NCBI GenBank assembly: GCA_038230695.1
Contig: JBBRMT010000013.1
Coordinates: forward strand, 1 to 37,698
Reading direction: 5' to 3'
From: QHBQ01 sp038230695
GTDB lineage: Bacteria > Chloroflexota > Chloroflexia > QHBQ01
DNA length: 37,698 bases
Position 1 is the stretch's first letter; each line of letters begins with the position of its first letter. A program made the translations under genes and the position numbers. Under the pieces are notes generated by a model. The model had not been told where the DNA came from. It worked only from the letters and a program-made list of their open reading frames with translations, and made no database searches. Positions 29,801-37,698 of this stretch are shown here, in pieces.

Positions 29801-31876
29801 ATGGCCGAGAACCTGGTGAACCTGACAATTGATGGCGTGCCTGTAAGCGTACCGGCAGGGACGCTGATTTGGCGGGCAGCGCAGATGGCGCAGATTGACA
29901 TACCCATCTACTGCTATCACCCCAAAATGAAGCCGCTGGGCGCGTGCCGCATCTGCATCGTGCAGGTGGAGGGCCAGCCGCGCCTTACAACCGCTTGCAC
30001 CACGCCGGTTGCCGAGGGCATGGTGGTGCATAGCCGCAATGCAGTGGCAAGCGAGGCGCGGGCGGGCATCATGGAGTTTCTGCTCATCAATCACCCTCTC
30101 GATTGCCCCATCTGCGACCGCGGCGGCGAGTGCGACTTGCAGGATTTCGCAGTGGCCTATGGGCGGGGGCAGAGCCGCTTCATAGATGATAAGAAGCACG
30201 CCGACAAGGCGGTGGATATTGGCCGCGAGATCGTGCTTGACCGCGAACGCTGCATTCTTTGCCAACGCTGCGTGCGCTTCGGCGAGGAGTACGCCCAGGA
30301 GCCGGGGCTGATTATGATTGATCGTGGGGTGAAGATGGAGATCGGCACCTTCCCTGATCAACCCTACGACAGCATTTTTAGCGGCAACACGGTGGAGATG
30401 TGTCCGGTGGGCGCATTGACCAGCAAGCGTTACCGCTTCCGCGCCCGCCCCTGGGAACTGACGGCGACCAGCACGATCTGCCCGCATTGCCCGGTGGGTT
30501 GCAATATCAAGGCCGATGTGCGGCTGGGCCGCGAGGTGGTGCGCTTTCGCAGCCGCGAGAACGATGATGTAGACGACGGCTTCCTCTGCGATCGTGGGCG
30601 CTACGGCTACGCCTTCATCAACAGCCCCGACCGCCTGACCACCCCGCTGCTCCGCAAGAATGGCGAACTTGTGCCTGCCACCTGGGATGAGGCGTTGACC
30701 GCCGCCGCGCAGGGATTGGCAAACGTCGCCCACAACGGCGCAGGGGCAGTGCAGACCATCGTCGCGCCCACGCTGACTAATGAGGAAGCCTACCTGTTGG
30801 GCAAGCTCTGCCGCACCGTGCTGGGCAGCGGCAACGTCACCGCACCGCACGGCAACTTCGCGCTTGCCGCCGACTATCCCGAACTCAACTCTGCCGCCTT
30901 CAACGATCTGGATAGCGCAAACCTGATCATCCTGATCGGCGCGAACCCATACCAACGCCAGCCGGTGTTCGACCTGCGGGTAAAGAAGGCGTTGCGCGGC
31001 GGCGCGAAGCTGCTGCTGCTGCGCGATGAGGTTAGCGACCTGGACGAATTCGCCGCTGGCACAATCGAACTAGACATATCGCAGCTAGATAAACCATTGC
31101 AAGCAATATCAAGCCATGAGCTTGTTGCCAGCGCGAAAAACATCGTGGTCTGGTACGATCAGCGCATTCTTGCCACCAACCCCAATGCGGGTATCGCCGC
31201 GCTACGCACCCTGGTCGGCCAGCTTACCCGTGCCGGGCAACCACCGCTAATTGGCTCGCTGGTGCATTACAGCAATGAGGTGGGCGTGCGCGAGATGTTG
31301 CAGGCAACGCGGCTGCGCTTCGGTCAAGGTGGTTCACAGGCGTGGGCAGCACAGACGCAGGCGGGTAATAGCACACAGGCGATGTACATCGTCGGCACCG
31401 AGGCGGTGGTGCCAGAAGATTGTCAATTCGTGGTGGTGCAGGATAGCTTCCTTACCGACACCGCCAAGCGGGCCGACGTAGTGCTGCCCGCTGCCACCTT
31501 CGCTGAGGCGGCTGGCACCTATACCAGCGCCGAGGGGCGGGTGCAGCGGTTGCGTCCCGCCATCCAGCCGCTGCCCAGCAGCCGCAGCCATCTGGATATT
31601 ATCGTCGCAATTGCGGCCACGTTGAACCAGCGTTTTGATAGCGCCAGCTACGAGCAGGTCTTCGCCGAGATCGCCGCGAACGTGCCGCTCTATAATGGGC
31701 TAACCCTGGGCAAGCTGGGGACGAAGGGGTTGCGCCGCCCTCTGCCTCCTACCGCGCCAGTGCGGCTTGCCGATCTGCCTGCTGATGCTGCCGAAACGCT
31801 GGCGGGAGTGGTGCGCTTATGGATACCATCATCGCCGCCATCATCAAGAGCATCATTATCATCCTATTTCTGCTAA
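29801..31876 (+). CDS. nuoG: NADH-quinone oxidoreductase subunit G
   Basis: A 691-residue iron-sulfur subunit of the NADH module. Visible ligands: Cys38, 49, 52, 66 (2Fe-2S N1b); His98 with Cys102, 105, 111 (N5); Cys151, 154, 157 and the Cys of EMCPVG (N4). A CPHCPVGC motif with a later FLCDRG suggests the extra N7 cluster. The rest is a molybdopterin-enzyme-like domain without cofactor chemistry. The ATG at 29801 lacks a close ribosome site. GGGAGGAG at 29774-29781 is 19 bp away, part of a hairpin, and better placed for a 10-codon frame at 29787. The last 20 codons overlap nuoH by 58 bp in another frame, which is unusual. Confidence 0.95.
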   Translation: MAENLVNLTIDGVPVSVPAGTLIWRAAQMAQIDIPIYCYHPKMKPLGACRICIVQVEGQPRLTTACTTPVAEGMVVHSRNAVASEARAGIMEFLLINHPLDCPICDRGGECDLQDFAVAYGRGQSRFIDDKKHADKAVDIGREIVLDRERCILCQRCVRFGEEYAQEPGLIMIDRGVKMEIGTFPDQPYDSIFSGNTVEMCPVGALTSKRYRFRARPWELTATSTICPHCPVGCNIKADVRLGREVVRFRSRENDDVDDGFLCDRGRYGYAFINSPDRLTTPLLRKNGELVPATWDEALTAAAQGLANVAHNGAGAVQTIVAPTLTNEEAYLLGKLCRTVLGSGNVTAPHGNFALAADYPELNSAAFNDLDSANLIILIGANPYQRQPVFDLRVKKALRGGAKLLLLRDEVSDLDEFAAGTIELDISQLDKPLQAISSHELVASAKNIVVWYDQRILATNPNAGIAALRTLVGQLTRAGQPPLIGSLVHYSNEVGVREMLQATRLRFGQGGSQAWAAQTQAGNSTQAMYIVGTEAVVPEDCQFVVVQDSFLTDTAKRADVVLPAATFAEAAGTYTSAEGRVQRLRPAIQPLPSSRSHLDIIVAIAATLNQRFDSASYEQVFAEIAANVPLYNGLTLGKLGTKGLRRPLPPTAPVRLADLPADAAETLAGVVRLWIPSSPPSSRASLSSYFC

Positions 31877-32802
31877 CTGGCTTCGCCTACATGACCTGGT
31901 TCGAGCGGCGGGCGGTGGCGCGACTGCAAGGGCGGCTAGGGCCAAACCGCGTTGGCCCATTCGGGCTGTTCCAGCCGATTGCCGATGGGGTCAAGCTGCT
32001 GTTCAAGGAGCAGGTTACGCCCCGCGAGGTCAACCGCCCGGTATACTGGATCGCCCCGGCGATTAGCGGTGCGGTTGCCTTCCTCTCCTTTGCCATCATC
32101 CCGGTGGGGCCGGTGTTCGACCTGTTCGGCAATAAGGTTGCCCCCTGGCTAGCCGACGTGAACATCGGCATCCTCTACATCCTGTCGGTAACATCGCTGG
32201 GCGTTTATGGCATCGTGCTGGGAGGCTGGTCGAGCGGCAACAAGTACGCGCTGCTGGGCAGTATCCGTTCCTCGGCGCAGATGATCAGCTATGAACTCAG
32301 TCTCGGCCTCGCCGTCCTCGGAGTGGTAATGGTCACGGGCAGCCTAAGCACCGTCAGCATTGTGGATTGGCAAGGCAAATACATCTGGCTAATCGTGCCG
32401 CAGCTGGTGGGTGGGATTATCTACTTCATCGCTGGCGTGGCCGAAACCAACCGTGCCCCCTTCGACTTGCCGGAGGCGGAGCAGGAGCTAATCGCCGGTT
32501 ATCACGTGGAATACGGTGGCCTACGCTTCACTATGTACTTCATGGCCGAGTACATCAACATGATAACCGTGTCGGCCATCGCCACCACGTTGTTCCTGGG
32601 CGGGTGGAACGGGCCGTTTCTGCCGCCGTTCATCTGGTTTATGCTCAAGGTAATCGCCTGCCTGTTCGTCTTCATCTGGCTGCGGGCCACCCTGCCGCGA
32701 ATGCGCTACGACAAACTGATGCGCTTTGGTTGGACCCGCCTGTTGCCGTTGGCGGTGCTAAATGTGGCGGTCACGGCTATCGCAGTGGTAATCTGGGGAT
32801 AA
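31819..32802 (+). CDS. nuoH: NADH-quinone oxidoreductase subunit H
   Basis: A 327-residue, eight-helix membrane subunit linking the hydrophilic and membrane arms and lining the quinone channel. FERRAVARLQGRLGPNRVGPFGLFQPIADGVKLLFKE and the loop AETNRAPFDLPEAEQELIAGYHVEYGG are diagnostic. GGGAG lies about 11 bp before the ATG, within the nuoG coding sequence. The overlap with nuoG is 58 bp. nuoI follows 4 bp after the stop. Confidence 0.97.
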   Translation: MDTIIAAIIKSIIIILFLLTGFAYMTWFERRAVARLQGRLGPNRVGPFGLFQPIADGVKLLFKEQVTPREVNRPVYWIAPAISGAVAFLSFAIIPVGPVFDLFGNKVAPWLADVNIGILYILSVTSLGVYGIVLGGWSSGNKYALLGSIRSSAQMISYELSLGLAVLGVVMVTGSLSTVSIVDWQGKYIWLIVPQLVGGIIYFIAGVAETNRAPFDLPEAEQELIAGYHVEYGGLRFTMYFMAEYINMITVSAIATTLFLGGWNGPFLPPFIWFMLKVIACLFVFIWLRATLPRMRYDKLMRFGWTRLLPLAVLNVAVTAIAVVIWG

Positions 32803-32806
32803 TATT

Positions 32807-33427
32807 ATGGCTAGAATGTTCGACACGGTAAAAGGGCTGGGCATCACCCTCAGCCACCTCTTCCGCAAGGCGGACACTATCTCCTACCCGGAGCAACGCC
32901 GCCCGCACCCACCACGCACGCGGGGTAGGCACGTGCTGCACCGCTACGAGAACGAGTTGGAGCGATGCATTGGCTGCCTGCTCTGCTCGGCGGCCTGCCC
33001 CGCCAACGCCATTTTCATCGAGGCGGCGGAGAACGACCCCGCCAACCCCACCAGCCCCGGCGAACGCTACGCCGCCACCTACGAGATTGATATGTTGCGC
33101 TGCATCTTCTGCGGGCTGTGCGAACAAGCCTGCCCCACCGGCGCGGTTACGCTGGAGGGTGAAACCGAACTGGTCAGCTTCGCCCGCTCCTCGATGGTCT
33201 ACACCAAAGAGATGTTGTTGGAGCCACGTGGCACATCCACCCGTGGCTCGATCCTGGCCTGGACTGAACCAGCCCCCGCAGGCGCAGCAACTGAGTTGCC
33301 TGTGCCAGATATGCGCGGCCAATTCGACGGCGCATGGACCACCGCCGCTGCTGTTGGCAAGGCTAACCTGCCGGTCAACCCTGCCGCGCAACCAACGACC
33401 CGTCCCACCCCGGAGCCGCAGCCATGA
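32807..33427 (+). CDS. nuoI: NADH-quinone oxidoreductase subunit I
   Basis: A 206-residue ferredoxin-like subunit with two 4Fe-4S clusters (N6a, N6b). The ligands are Cys54, 57, 60, 64 and Cys99, 102, 105, 109 (two CxxCxxCxxxCP motifs). The N-terminal helix (GLGITLSHLFRKADTISYPE) lies on the membrane. The last 65 residues are Pro/Ala-rich and unlike typical NuoI, which usually ends earlier. GGGGATAATATT precedes the ATG. A 60-bp gap to nuoJ holds a heptamer tract. Confidence 0.96.
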   Translation: MARMFDTVKGLGITLSHLFRKADTISYPEQRRPHPPRTRGRHVLHRYENELERCIGCLLCSAACPANAIFIEAAENDPANPTSPGERYAATYEIDMLRCIFCGLCEQACPTGAVTLEGETELVSFARSSMVYTKEMLLEPRGTSTRGSILAWTEPAPAGAATELPVPDMRGQFDGAWTTAAAVGKANLPVNPAAQPTTRPTPEPQP

Positions 33428-33440
33428 GCGTAACCCCAAC

Positions 33441-33475
33441 ATTCTACCTTCTACCATTCACCTTCTACCTTCTGG
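33441..33475. repeat. Heptamer tract in the nuoI-nuoJ gap
   Basis: Five consecutive 7-mers, ATTCTAC, CTTCTAC, CATTCAC, CTTCTAC, CTTCTGG, fill most of the 60-bp gap and end just before the nuoJ ribosome site GGAGG. It is the reverse-complement type of the GTAGAAG tracts at 4555 and 20992. Confidence 0.8.
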
Positions 33476-33487
33476 CCGGAGGCGACC

Positions 33488-34033
33488 ATGATTGAGGCGG
33501 GGGCGCTCTTTCTGCTGGGAGCGGTAGTGGTCGGCTCGGCGCTTGGCGTGGTCATTGTGCCGAACGCGGTCTACTCCGTGCTATTCCTCATCGTCAACCT
33601 GCTGGGGTTGGCGGTCTGCTTCCTGCTGCTTAACGCCGTCTTCCTCGCCGCCGCGCAAGTATTGATTTATGCCGGGGCAATCATCGTGCTGTTCCTGTTC
33701 TCCATCACCCTGCTCAGTCCCGGCGGTGAACATATCTCCGCCGACCCCAGGCGCTGGCAACGCAACGTTGGCATCGTAATCAGCGTGGCGCTGGGCGCGT
33801 TGCTGCTGTTCCTGATATTCGGCAGCATCACCGGCCTGGGTACGCCACTTCCAAACAGTGGCGCTACTTCTGGCACCGTGGAGGGCTTTGGCCGCGCCCT
33901 ATTCCAGCAGTTCCTCTTTCCCTTCGAGATCACCTCGTTTGTGCTGCTGGTCGCCCTGATCGGTACGGTCATTTACGGTTCGAACACGCTGGAAGATATT
34001 CGGCGGGGCCGCCTGCCGCGAGGTGAGCGATGA
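33488..34033 (+). CDS. nuoJ: NADH-quinone oxidoreductase subunit J
   Basis: A 181-residue membrane subunit of complex I with five predicted helices. NAVYSVLFLIVNLLGLAVCFLLLNAVFLAAAQVLIYAGAIIVLFLF covers TM2-TM3, the most conserved part, including the pi-bulge helix. GGAGG lies 6 bp before the ATG. The TGA overlaps the nuoK ATG by 4 bp. Confidence 0.94.
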   Translation: MIEAGALFLLGAVVVGSALGVVIVPNAVYSVLFLIVNLLGLAVCFLLLNAVFLAAAQVLIYAGAIIVLFLFSITLLSPGGEHISADPRRWQRNVGIVISVALGALLLFLIFGSITGLGTPLPNSGATSGTVEGFGRALFQQFLFPFEITSFVLLVALIGTVIYGSNTLEDIRRGRLPRGER

Positions 34034-34335
34034 TCGGCGCAACCGAGTTCTACCTGACCCTATCTGCGCTGCTGTTCGCAATAGGCGCGGCGGGAATGCT
34101 GCTCCGCCGCAACCCGTTGGTGATGTTTATGAGCATCGAACTGATGCTAAATGGAGTGAACCTCGCTTTCCTAACCTTCGCCCGCCTGTGGGACAACCCC
34201 GATGGCGACATCTTCACCTTCCTGGTGCTGACCGTGGCGGCAGCGGAGGCGGTAGTCGGCCTGGCGATAATAATCGCCATCTTCCGCCCGCGTCAGGGTG
34301 TGGATGTGGATGAAATTGACGAGATGAAAGGCTAA
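34030..34335 (+). CDS. nuoK: NADH-quinone oxidoreductase subunit K
   Basis: A 101-residue three-helix subunit, MrpC-like, part of the proton-translocating chain. SIELMLNGVNLAFLTFAR with the membrane glutamate in TM2 and the second glutamate in TM3 (AAEAVVGLAIIIAIFR) are conserved and needed for proton transfer in the family. It is coupled to nuoJ by an ATGA overlap. nuoL begins 2 bp after the stop. Confidence 0.96.
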   Translation: MIGATEFYLTLSALLFAIGAAGMLLRRNPLVMFMSIELMLNGVNLAFLTFARLWDNPDGDIFTFLVLTVAAAEAVVGLAIIIAIFRPRQGVDVDEIDEMKG

Positions 34336-34337
34336 CA

Positions 34338-36200
34338 TTGGTCGAGGCAATCTGGCTAGTCCCCATACTTCCACTGGCAGGCTTCGTTGTACTGGGCCTG
34401 CTCGGCCAGTTTTTGCCTATGCCGCGCCCGCTGGTCGCCCTGATCGGCTGCGGCAGCGTGGCACTGGCATTTGTAGCCGCGATCGTGACGGCGGTTGGCT
34501 ACAGCGGGCCTAGCGCCAGCGACCAGGTTTACTATACCTGGACGGGGCTGGGCAGCGGTGGGGGCATCAACATTGGCCTGTGGGTTGACCCTCTCAGCCT
34601 GACTATGCTGCTGACCGTCACCGGCGTGTCGCTGCTGATCCACATCTACAGTATCGGCTATATGGCCGACGATGAGGGCTTCCGCCGCTACTTCGCCTAC
34701 CTCAACCTGTTCGTCTTTGCCATGTGTCTGCTGGCGGCTGCCGACAACTATCTGCTGCTGCTGCTGGGCTGGGCCAACGTCGGCCTTGCCAGCTTCCTGC
34801 TGATTGGCTTCTGGTTCAGCCGCCCCCGCGCAGTGCAGGCGGCGCGGTTGGCAATCGTGGTCAATGTGATTGGCGATGCCGCAATCATGCTGGCAATTTT
34901 TCTGTTCATCGCCAGTTTCGGTAGCGCCAGCTATACGGATCTCTTCAAGGTTACGACGGGCAACTCCGGCCTGGCCGTTGCCGCCACGCTGCTGCTGCTA
35001 ATCGGCGCGGCAGCGAAGTCGGCGCAGTTGCCGCTCTATATCTGGCTGCCCGATGCAATGGAAGGGCCGACCCCGGTCAGCGCGTTGATGCACGCCGCCA
35101 CGATGGTGACGGCGGGTGTCTACCTGATGGTGCGCTCTGCTCCTTTGACCGCGCTAATGACCGGCCCTGATGCGGCGCTCATCCACAATGTGATCGGCTG
35201 GGTGGGCGCGGCTACCGCGATATTTGCCGCCACTATTGCGCTGGTGCAGCGCGACATCAAGCGGGTGCTAGCCTACTCGACGATTAGCCAGCTTGGTTAT
35301 ATGTTCCTCGCGGTAGGGGTGGGCGCGAATGATGCGGCTATCTTCCACCTGGTCAGTCACGCCTTCTTCAAGGCTTGCCTGTTCCTCAGCGCCGGTATCA
35401 TCATCCACGCACTGGGCGATGAGCAGGATATGCACAAGATGGGCGGGCTGATGCGGAGAATGCCGCTGGTGGCAACCACCTTCGCCATTGGCACACTGGC
35501 GTTGGCGGCGATCCCGCCATTTGCCGGATTCTTCAGCAAGGATGCAGTGCTGGCGGGTGCATACGCGGGTGGATATTACGCGCTGTGGATAGTGGGCCTC
35601 ATTGTCGCTTTTCTCACTGCCCTGTACATGGGTCGTGCTTTCCTGCTCACCTTTGGCGGGCAACCCCGCTCCGAGGCGGCGGCGCATCCCCACTCCACCG
35701 GCCTGAGCATGGCCTGGACCACCGCTGCGCTGGCCTTGTTGTCGCTGGGTGGTGGAGTAATTGCCTTCATCTTCACCGATTGGTTCGCTGGCTTTGGCAC
35801 AGTGGGCGAGGGCATCGCCTTCAGCTTTAGTATATCCAGCATCATCAGCCTGGTTGTCGCGCTGGCCGGATTGCTCGTCGCCTATCTGCTATACGGGCGG
35901 GGACAGACGGCGGTCAACGTCCCACGCTGGCTGTATAATGCGGCGGCGCAGGGCTGGGGTTTGCCCACGCTCTACCATGAGGCCATTGTCGTGCCGCTAC
36001 TGGCACTCGCCCGCGCCATCGTGGTCTTCTTCGAGCATGGCTTCCTGGAGGAGATCCTCCACGAGGTACGCACCCTGTTTCAGCAAGGGGGCAAGCTGCT
36101 CAGTCGCGGGCAGAGCGGCGCGTTGCGTAATTACGCGCTGGTGGTGTTGCTCGGCGTGGTAGTTATCGTCATCTATGCCATCAGTGGGGGTGCCAAGTGA
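34338..36200 (+). CDS. nuoL: NADH-quinone oxidoreductase subunit L
   Basis: A 620-residue antiporter-like proton-pumping subunit at the far end of the membrane arm. WVDPLSLTMLLTVTGVSLLIHIYSIGYM, LLLGWANVGLASFLLIGFW and AAKSAQLPLYIWLPDAMEGPTPVSALMHAATMVTAGVYL are typical. The C-terminus carries the long lateral-helix region found in NuoL. The start is TTG with AAAGG upstream, 2 bp after nuoK. Its TGA overlaps the nuoM GTG by 4 bp. Confidence 0.96.
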   Translation: MVEAIWLVPILPLAGFVVLGLLGQFLPMPRPLVALIGCGSVALAFVAAIVTAVGYSGPSASDQVYYTWTGLGSGGGINIGLWVDPLSLTMLLTVTGVSLLIHIYSIGYMADDEGFRRYFAYLNLFVFAMCLLAAADNYLLLLLGWANVGLASFLLIGFWFSRPRAVQAARLAIVVNVIGDAAIMLAIFLFIASFGSASYTDLFKVTTGNSGLAVAATLLLLIGAAAKSAQLPLYIWLPDAMEGPTPVSALMHAATMVTAGVYLMVRSAPLTALMTGPDAALIHNVIGWVGAATAIFAATIALVQRDIKRVLAYSTISQLGYMFLAVGVGANDAAIFHLVSHAFFKACLFLSAGIIIHALGDEQDMHKMGGLMRRMPLVATTFAIGTLALAAIPPFAGFFSKDAVLAGAYAGGYYALWIVGLIVAFLTALYMGRAFLLTFGGQPRSEAAAHPHSTGLSMAWTTAALALLSLGGGVIAFIFTDWFAGFGTVGEGIAFSFSISSIISLVVALAGLLVAYLLYGRGQTAVNVPRWLYNAAAQGWGLPTLYHEAIVVPLLALARAIVVFFEHGFLEEILHEVRTLFQQGGKLLSRGQSGALRNYALVVLLGVVVIVIYAISGGAK

Positions 36201-37698
36201 ACGATGTGTTCGGCATCCCTGCGCTGGTCTACCTCTCTGCCGTGCTATTCGTGCCGTTGGCGGGCGCAGTTCTTACCCTACTCGCCCGCGAGTCGGCGCG
36301 GTGGGTGGCAATCATGGTGGCTATATTGGAGCTTGCTCTGGTTGCTGGCTTGCTCTACGCCACACTTGTCGCACCGCAGATGAATAAGATGCCTGCTATG
36401 ACCATCAGCGAGAGTATGCCCTGGTTGCCCAGCCTCGGTCTCAGCTATGCGCTGCAATCCGATCCCCTAAGCGTCTGGCTGATCGCGCTGACTGCCCTCC
36501 TGCTACTCATTGCCGTCGTCGCTCCGGTCTATAGCAAGGTTAACCGCGGTTTGCCCCTACAGATAGGGATGACGGGAACTAGTAGCAGTGCGCCGCTACA
36601 ACAACCCGCCTCATACTACGCTGGGCTGCTGGCGCTGGCTACGGGGATGTTGGGTGTGTTCATGGCCCACAGCATTCTCCTATTCTACATCTTCTGGGAA
36701 GCGATGCTGGTGCCTGCCTACTTCCTGATTGCCCGCTATGCCCGCGAACGTGGGCCGCAGATTGCGATACGCTTCATCCTCTATGCGTTGAGCGGCGGAC
36801 TGGTGATGCTGGCAGGTCTGATTGGCCTGGGCGCAGTAGCGGCAAGTCAGGGCTTCGGCTTCAACCCCGATGCCTGGCTACTGCCCACGCAATTCCCCGG
36901 CGTGGTCATTGACGCTGGCACCCAAACCTGGCTGTTCGCCGCGATTGTGATTGGCGTGGCGGTGAAGATTCCCCTTGTGCCGCTGCATAGCTGGCTGCCC
37001 GACACCTACGCCGAGTCGCCTGCGCCGGTGACGGTGATGATCGCGGGGGTGATGTCCAAGACTGGCGTATACGTGCTGCTGCGCTTTGGGGTAATGCTCT
37101 TTCCGCTAGGCGCGGCCAACTGGCAGCCCTGGCTGGCGGGTCTTGCCATTGCGGGCATACTTTATGGCGCACTTGCGGCGTTGGCCGCCGACTCCTTGCA
37201 GCGCATCGCCGCCTACGCCAGCCTCAGCCACATGGGGTTTATCACGCTAGGGGTAGTCAGCGGCAATGCGGATGGGCAAAGCGGGGCGATCCTGCAGATG
37301 GTCAATCACGGCGTAATCATCGCGGCGCTGTTCCTGGTTGCTGCGATGCTGGAGCAGCGAGCGGGCAGCCGTGACCTGAGCGCCTTCGGTGGTTGGGGCA
37401 AGCAGCGTCCCCTGCTCGCCACTATGTTCATGCTGATCAGCCTCGCTACCCTGGGCCTGCCCGGCCTGGGCAGCTTCGCGGGCGAGTTCCTGATCATGCT
37501 GGGCGCATGGCAGGCCGCGCCCATCTATGCCGTTCTAGCCGTCCTGGGTGTGATTCTGGCCGCCTGGTACATGGTGCGAATGTATCAAAGGGTGATGCAC
37601 GGCGCGGAACGCAGCCACCCGGCCAGCGATATGCGCGGCAGCGAGATGCTGCTGCTGCTGCCGCTCACCCTGCTCTTCTTCATAATCGGCGTTGTGCC
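36197..37698 (+). CDS. nuoM: NADH-quinone oxidoreductase subunit M (3' end cut by window)
   Basis: The first 500 codons of the second antiporter-like proton-pumping subunit. The reading frame is open from the GTG at 36197 to the window end. SIGNATURE regions include LFYIFWEAMLVPAYFLIARYA (membrane Glu), AVKIPLVPLHSWLPDTYAES, PAPVTVMIAGVMSKTGVYVLLRFG and LQRIAAYASLSHMGFITLGV. The GTG start overlaps the nuoL stop by 4 bp (GTGA). Residues about 120-140 (KVNRGLPLQIGMTGTSSSAPLQQP) form a hydrophilic insert not usual in this loop. nuoN is expected beyond the window. Confidence 0.94.
   Translation, partial: MNDVFGIPALVYLSAVLFVPLAGAVLTLLARESARWVAIMVAILELALVAGLLYATLVAPQMNKMPAMTISESMPWLPSLGLSYALQSDPLSVWLIALTALLLLIAVVAPVYSKVNRGLPLQIGMTGTSSSAPLQQPASYYAGLLALATGMLGVFMAHSILLFYIFWEAMLVPAYFLIARYARERGPQIAIRFILYALSGGLVMLAGLIGLGAVAASQGFGFNPDAWLLPTQFPGVVIDAGTQTWLFAAIVIGVAVKIPLVPLHSWLPDTYAESPAPVTVMIAGVMSKTGVYVLLRFGVMLFPLGAANWQPWLAGLAIAGILYGALAALAADSLQRIAAYASLSHMGFITLGVVSGNADGQSGAILQMVNHGVIIAALFLVAAMLEQRAGSRDLSAFGGWGKQRPLLATMFMLISLATLGLPGLGSFAGEFLIMLGAWQAAPIYAVLAVLGVILAAWYMVRMYQRVMHGAERSHPASDMRGSEMLLLLPLTLLFFIIGVV

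Overview
The window looks like a chromosomal segment of a GC-rich bacterium, most likely a member of the Chloroflexota. This is an inference from the GroEL, MscL, RecD2 and complex I protein sequences and from intergenic regions packed with short palindromic and heptameric repeats. Strong sigma-70-type promoters, GTG and TTG starts and ATGA/GTGA stop-start overlaps are all visible. There is no rRNA, tRNA, CRISPR array or transposase gene.

Layout. (1) 1-2100: groES-groEL chaperonin operon ending in a textbook terminator. (2) 2231-3122: a small membrane protein facing the mechanosensitive channel gene mscL. (3) 3139-8244: a DNA-metabolism block with a SWIM zinc-finger protein, an unrecognised protein with a Gly-Asn tail, ssb and a RecD2-type helicase. 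Its first promoter carries a perfect LexA-like palindrome at the predicted transcription start. (4) 8885-12414: cphB-cphA, for breakdown and synthesis of the nitrogen reserve cyanophycin. (5) 13263-18863: a DUF1905/YdeI protein, two lipoproteins (one a substrate-binding/VWA fusion), a lone receiver protein, and glutamate dehydrogenase. (6) 19094-19909: a single-chain nucleotidyltransferase-HEPN protein. (7) 20008-37698: the NADH-quinone oxidoreductase (complex I) genes nuoA to nuoM, the last cut by the window end.

The nuo cluster is split. Between nuoE and nuoF sits a lower-GC cargo of three genes: a GmrSD/DUF262-like nuclease with an HNH-type motif, an SRPBCC-like protein and a SAM methyltransferase. 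The nuclease starts 18 bp after nuoE with its own strong ribosome site, so it probably rides on the respiratory operon's transcript. nuoG has a new promoter of its own downstream.

The most novel material is non-coding. A 90-bp near-palindromic element occurs twice, in opposite orientation, 26 kb apart (3139-3228 and 29597-29686). Each copy is flanked by a perfect 9-bp direct repeat of different sequence, the hallmark of transposition, so this is a non-autonomous MITE-like element. Both copies lie just upstream of sigma-70 promoters. Its core belongs to a larger family of about two dozen hairpins whose stem bases vary in a compensating way. Separate families are CTCTCCC/GGGAGAG hairpins and tracts of tandem heptamers at about ten intergenic sites, similar in format to the heptamer repeats of cyanobacteria.
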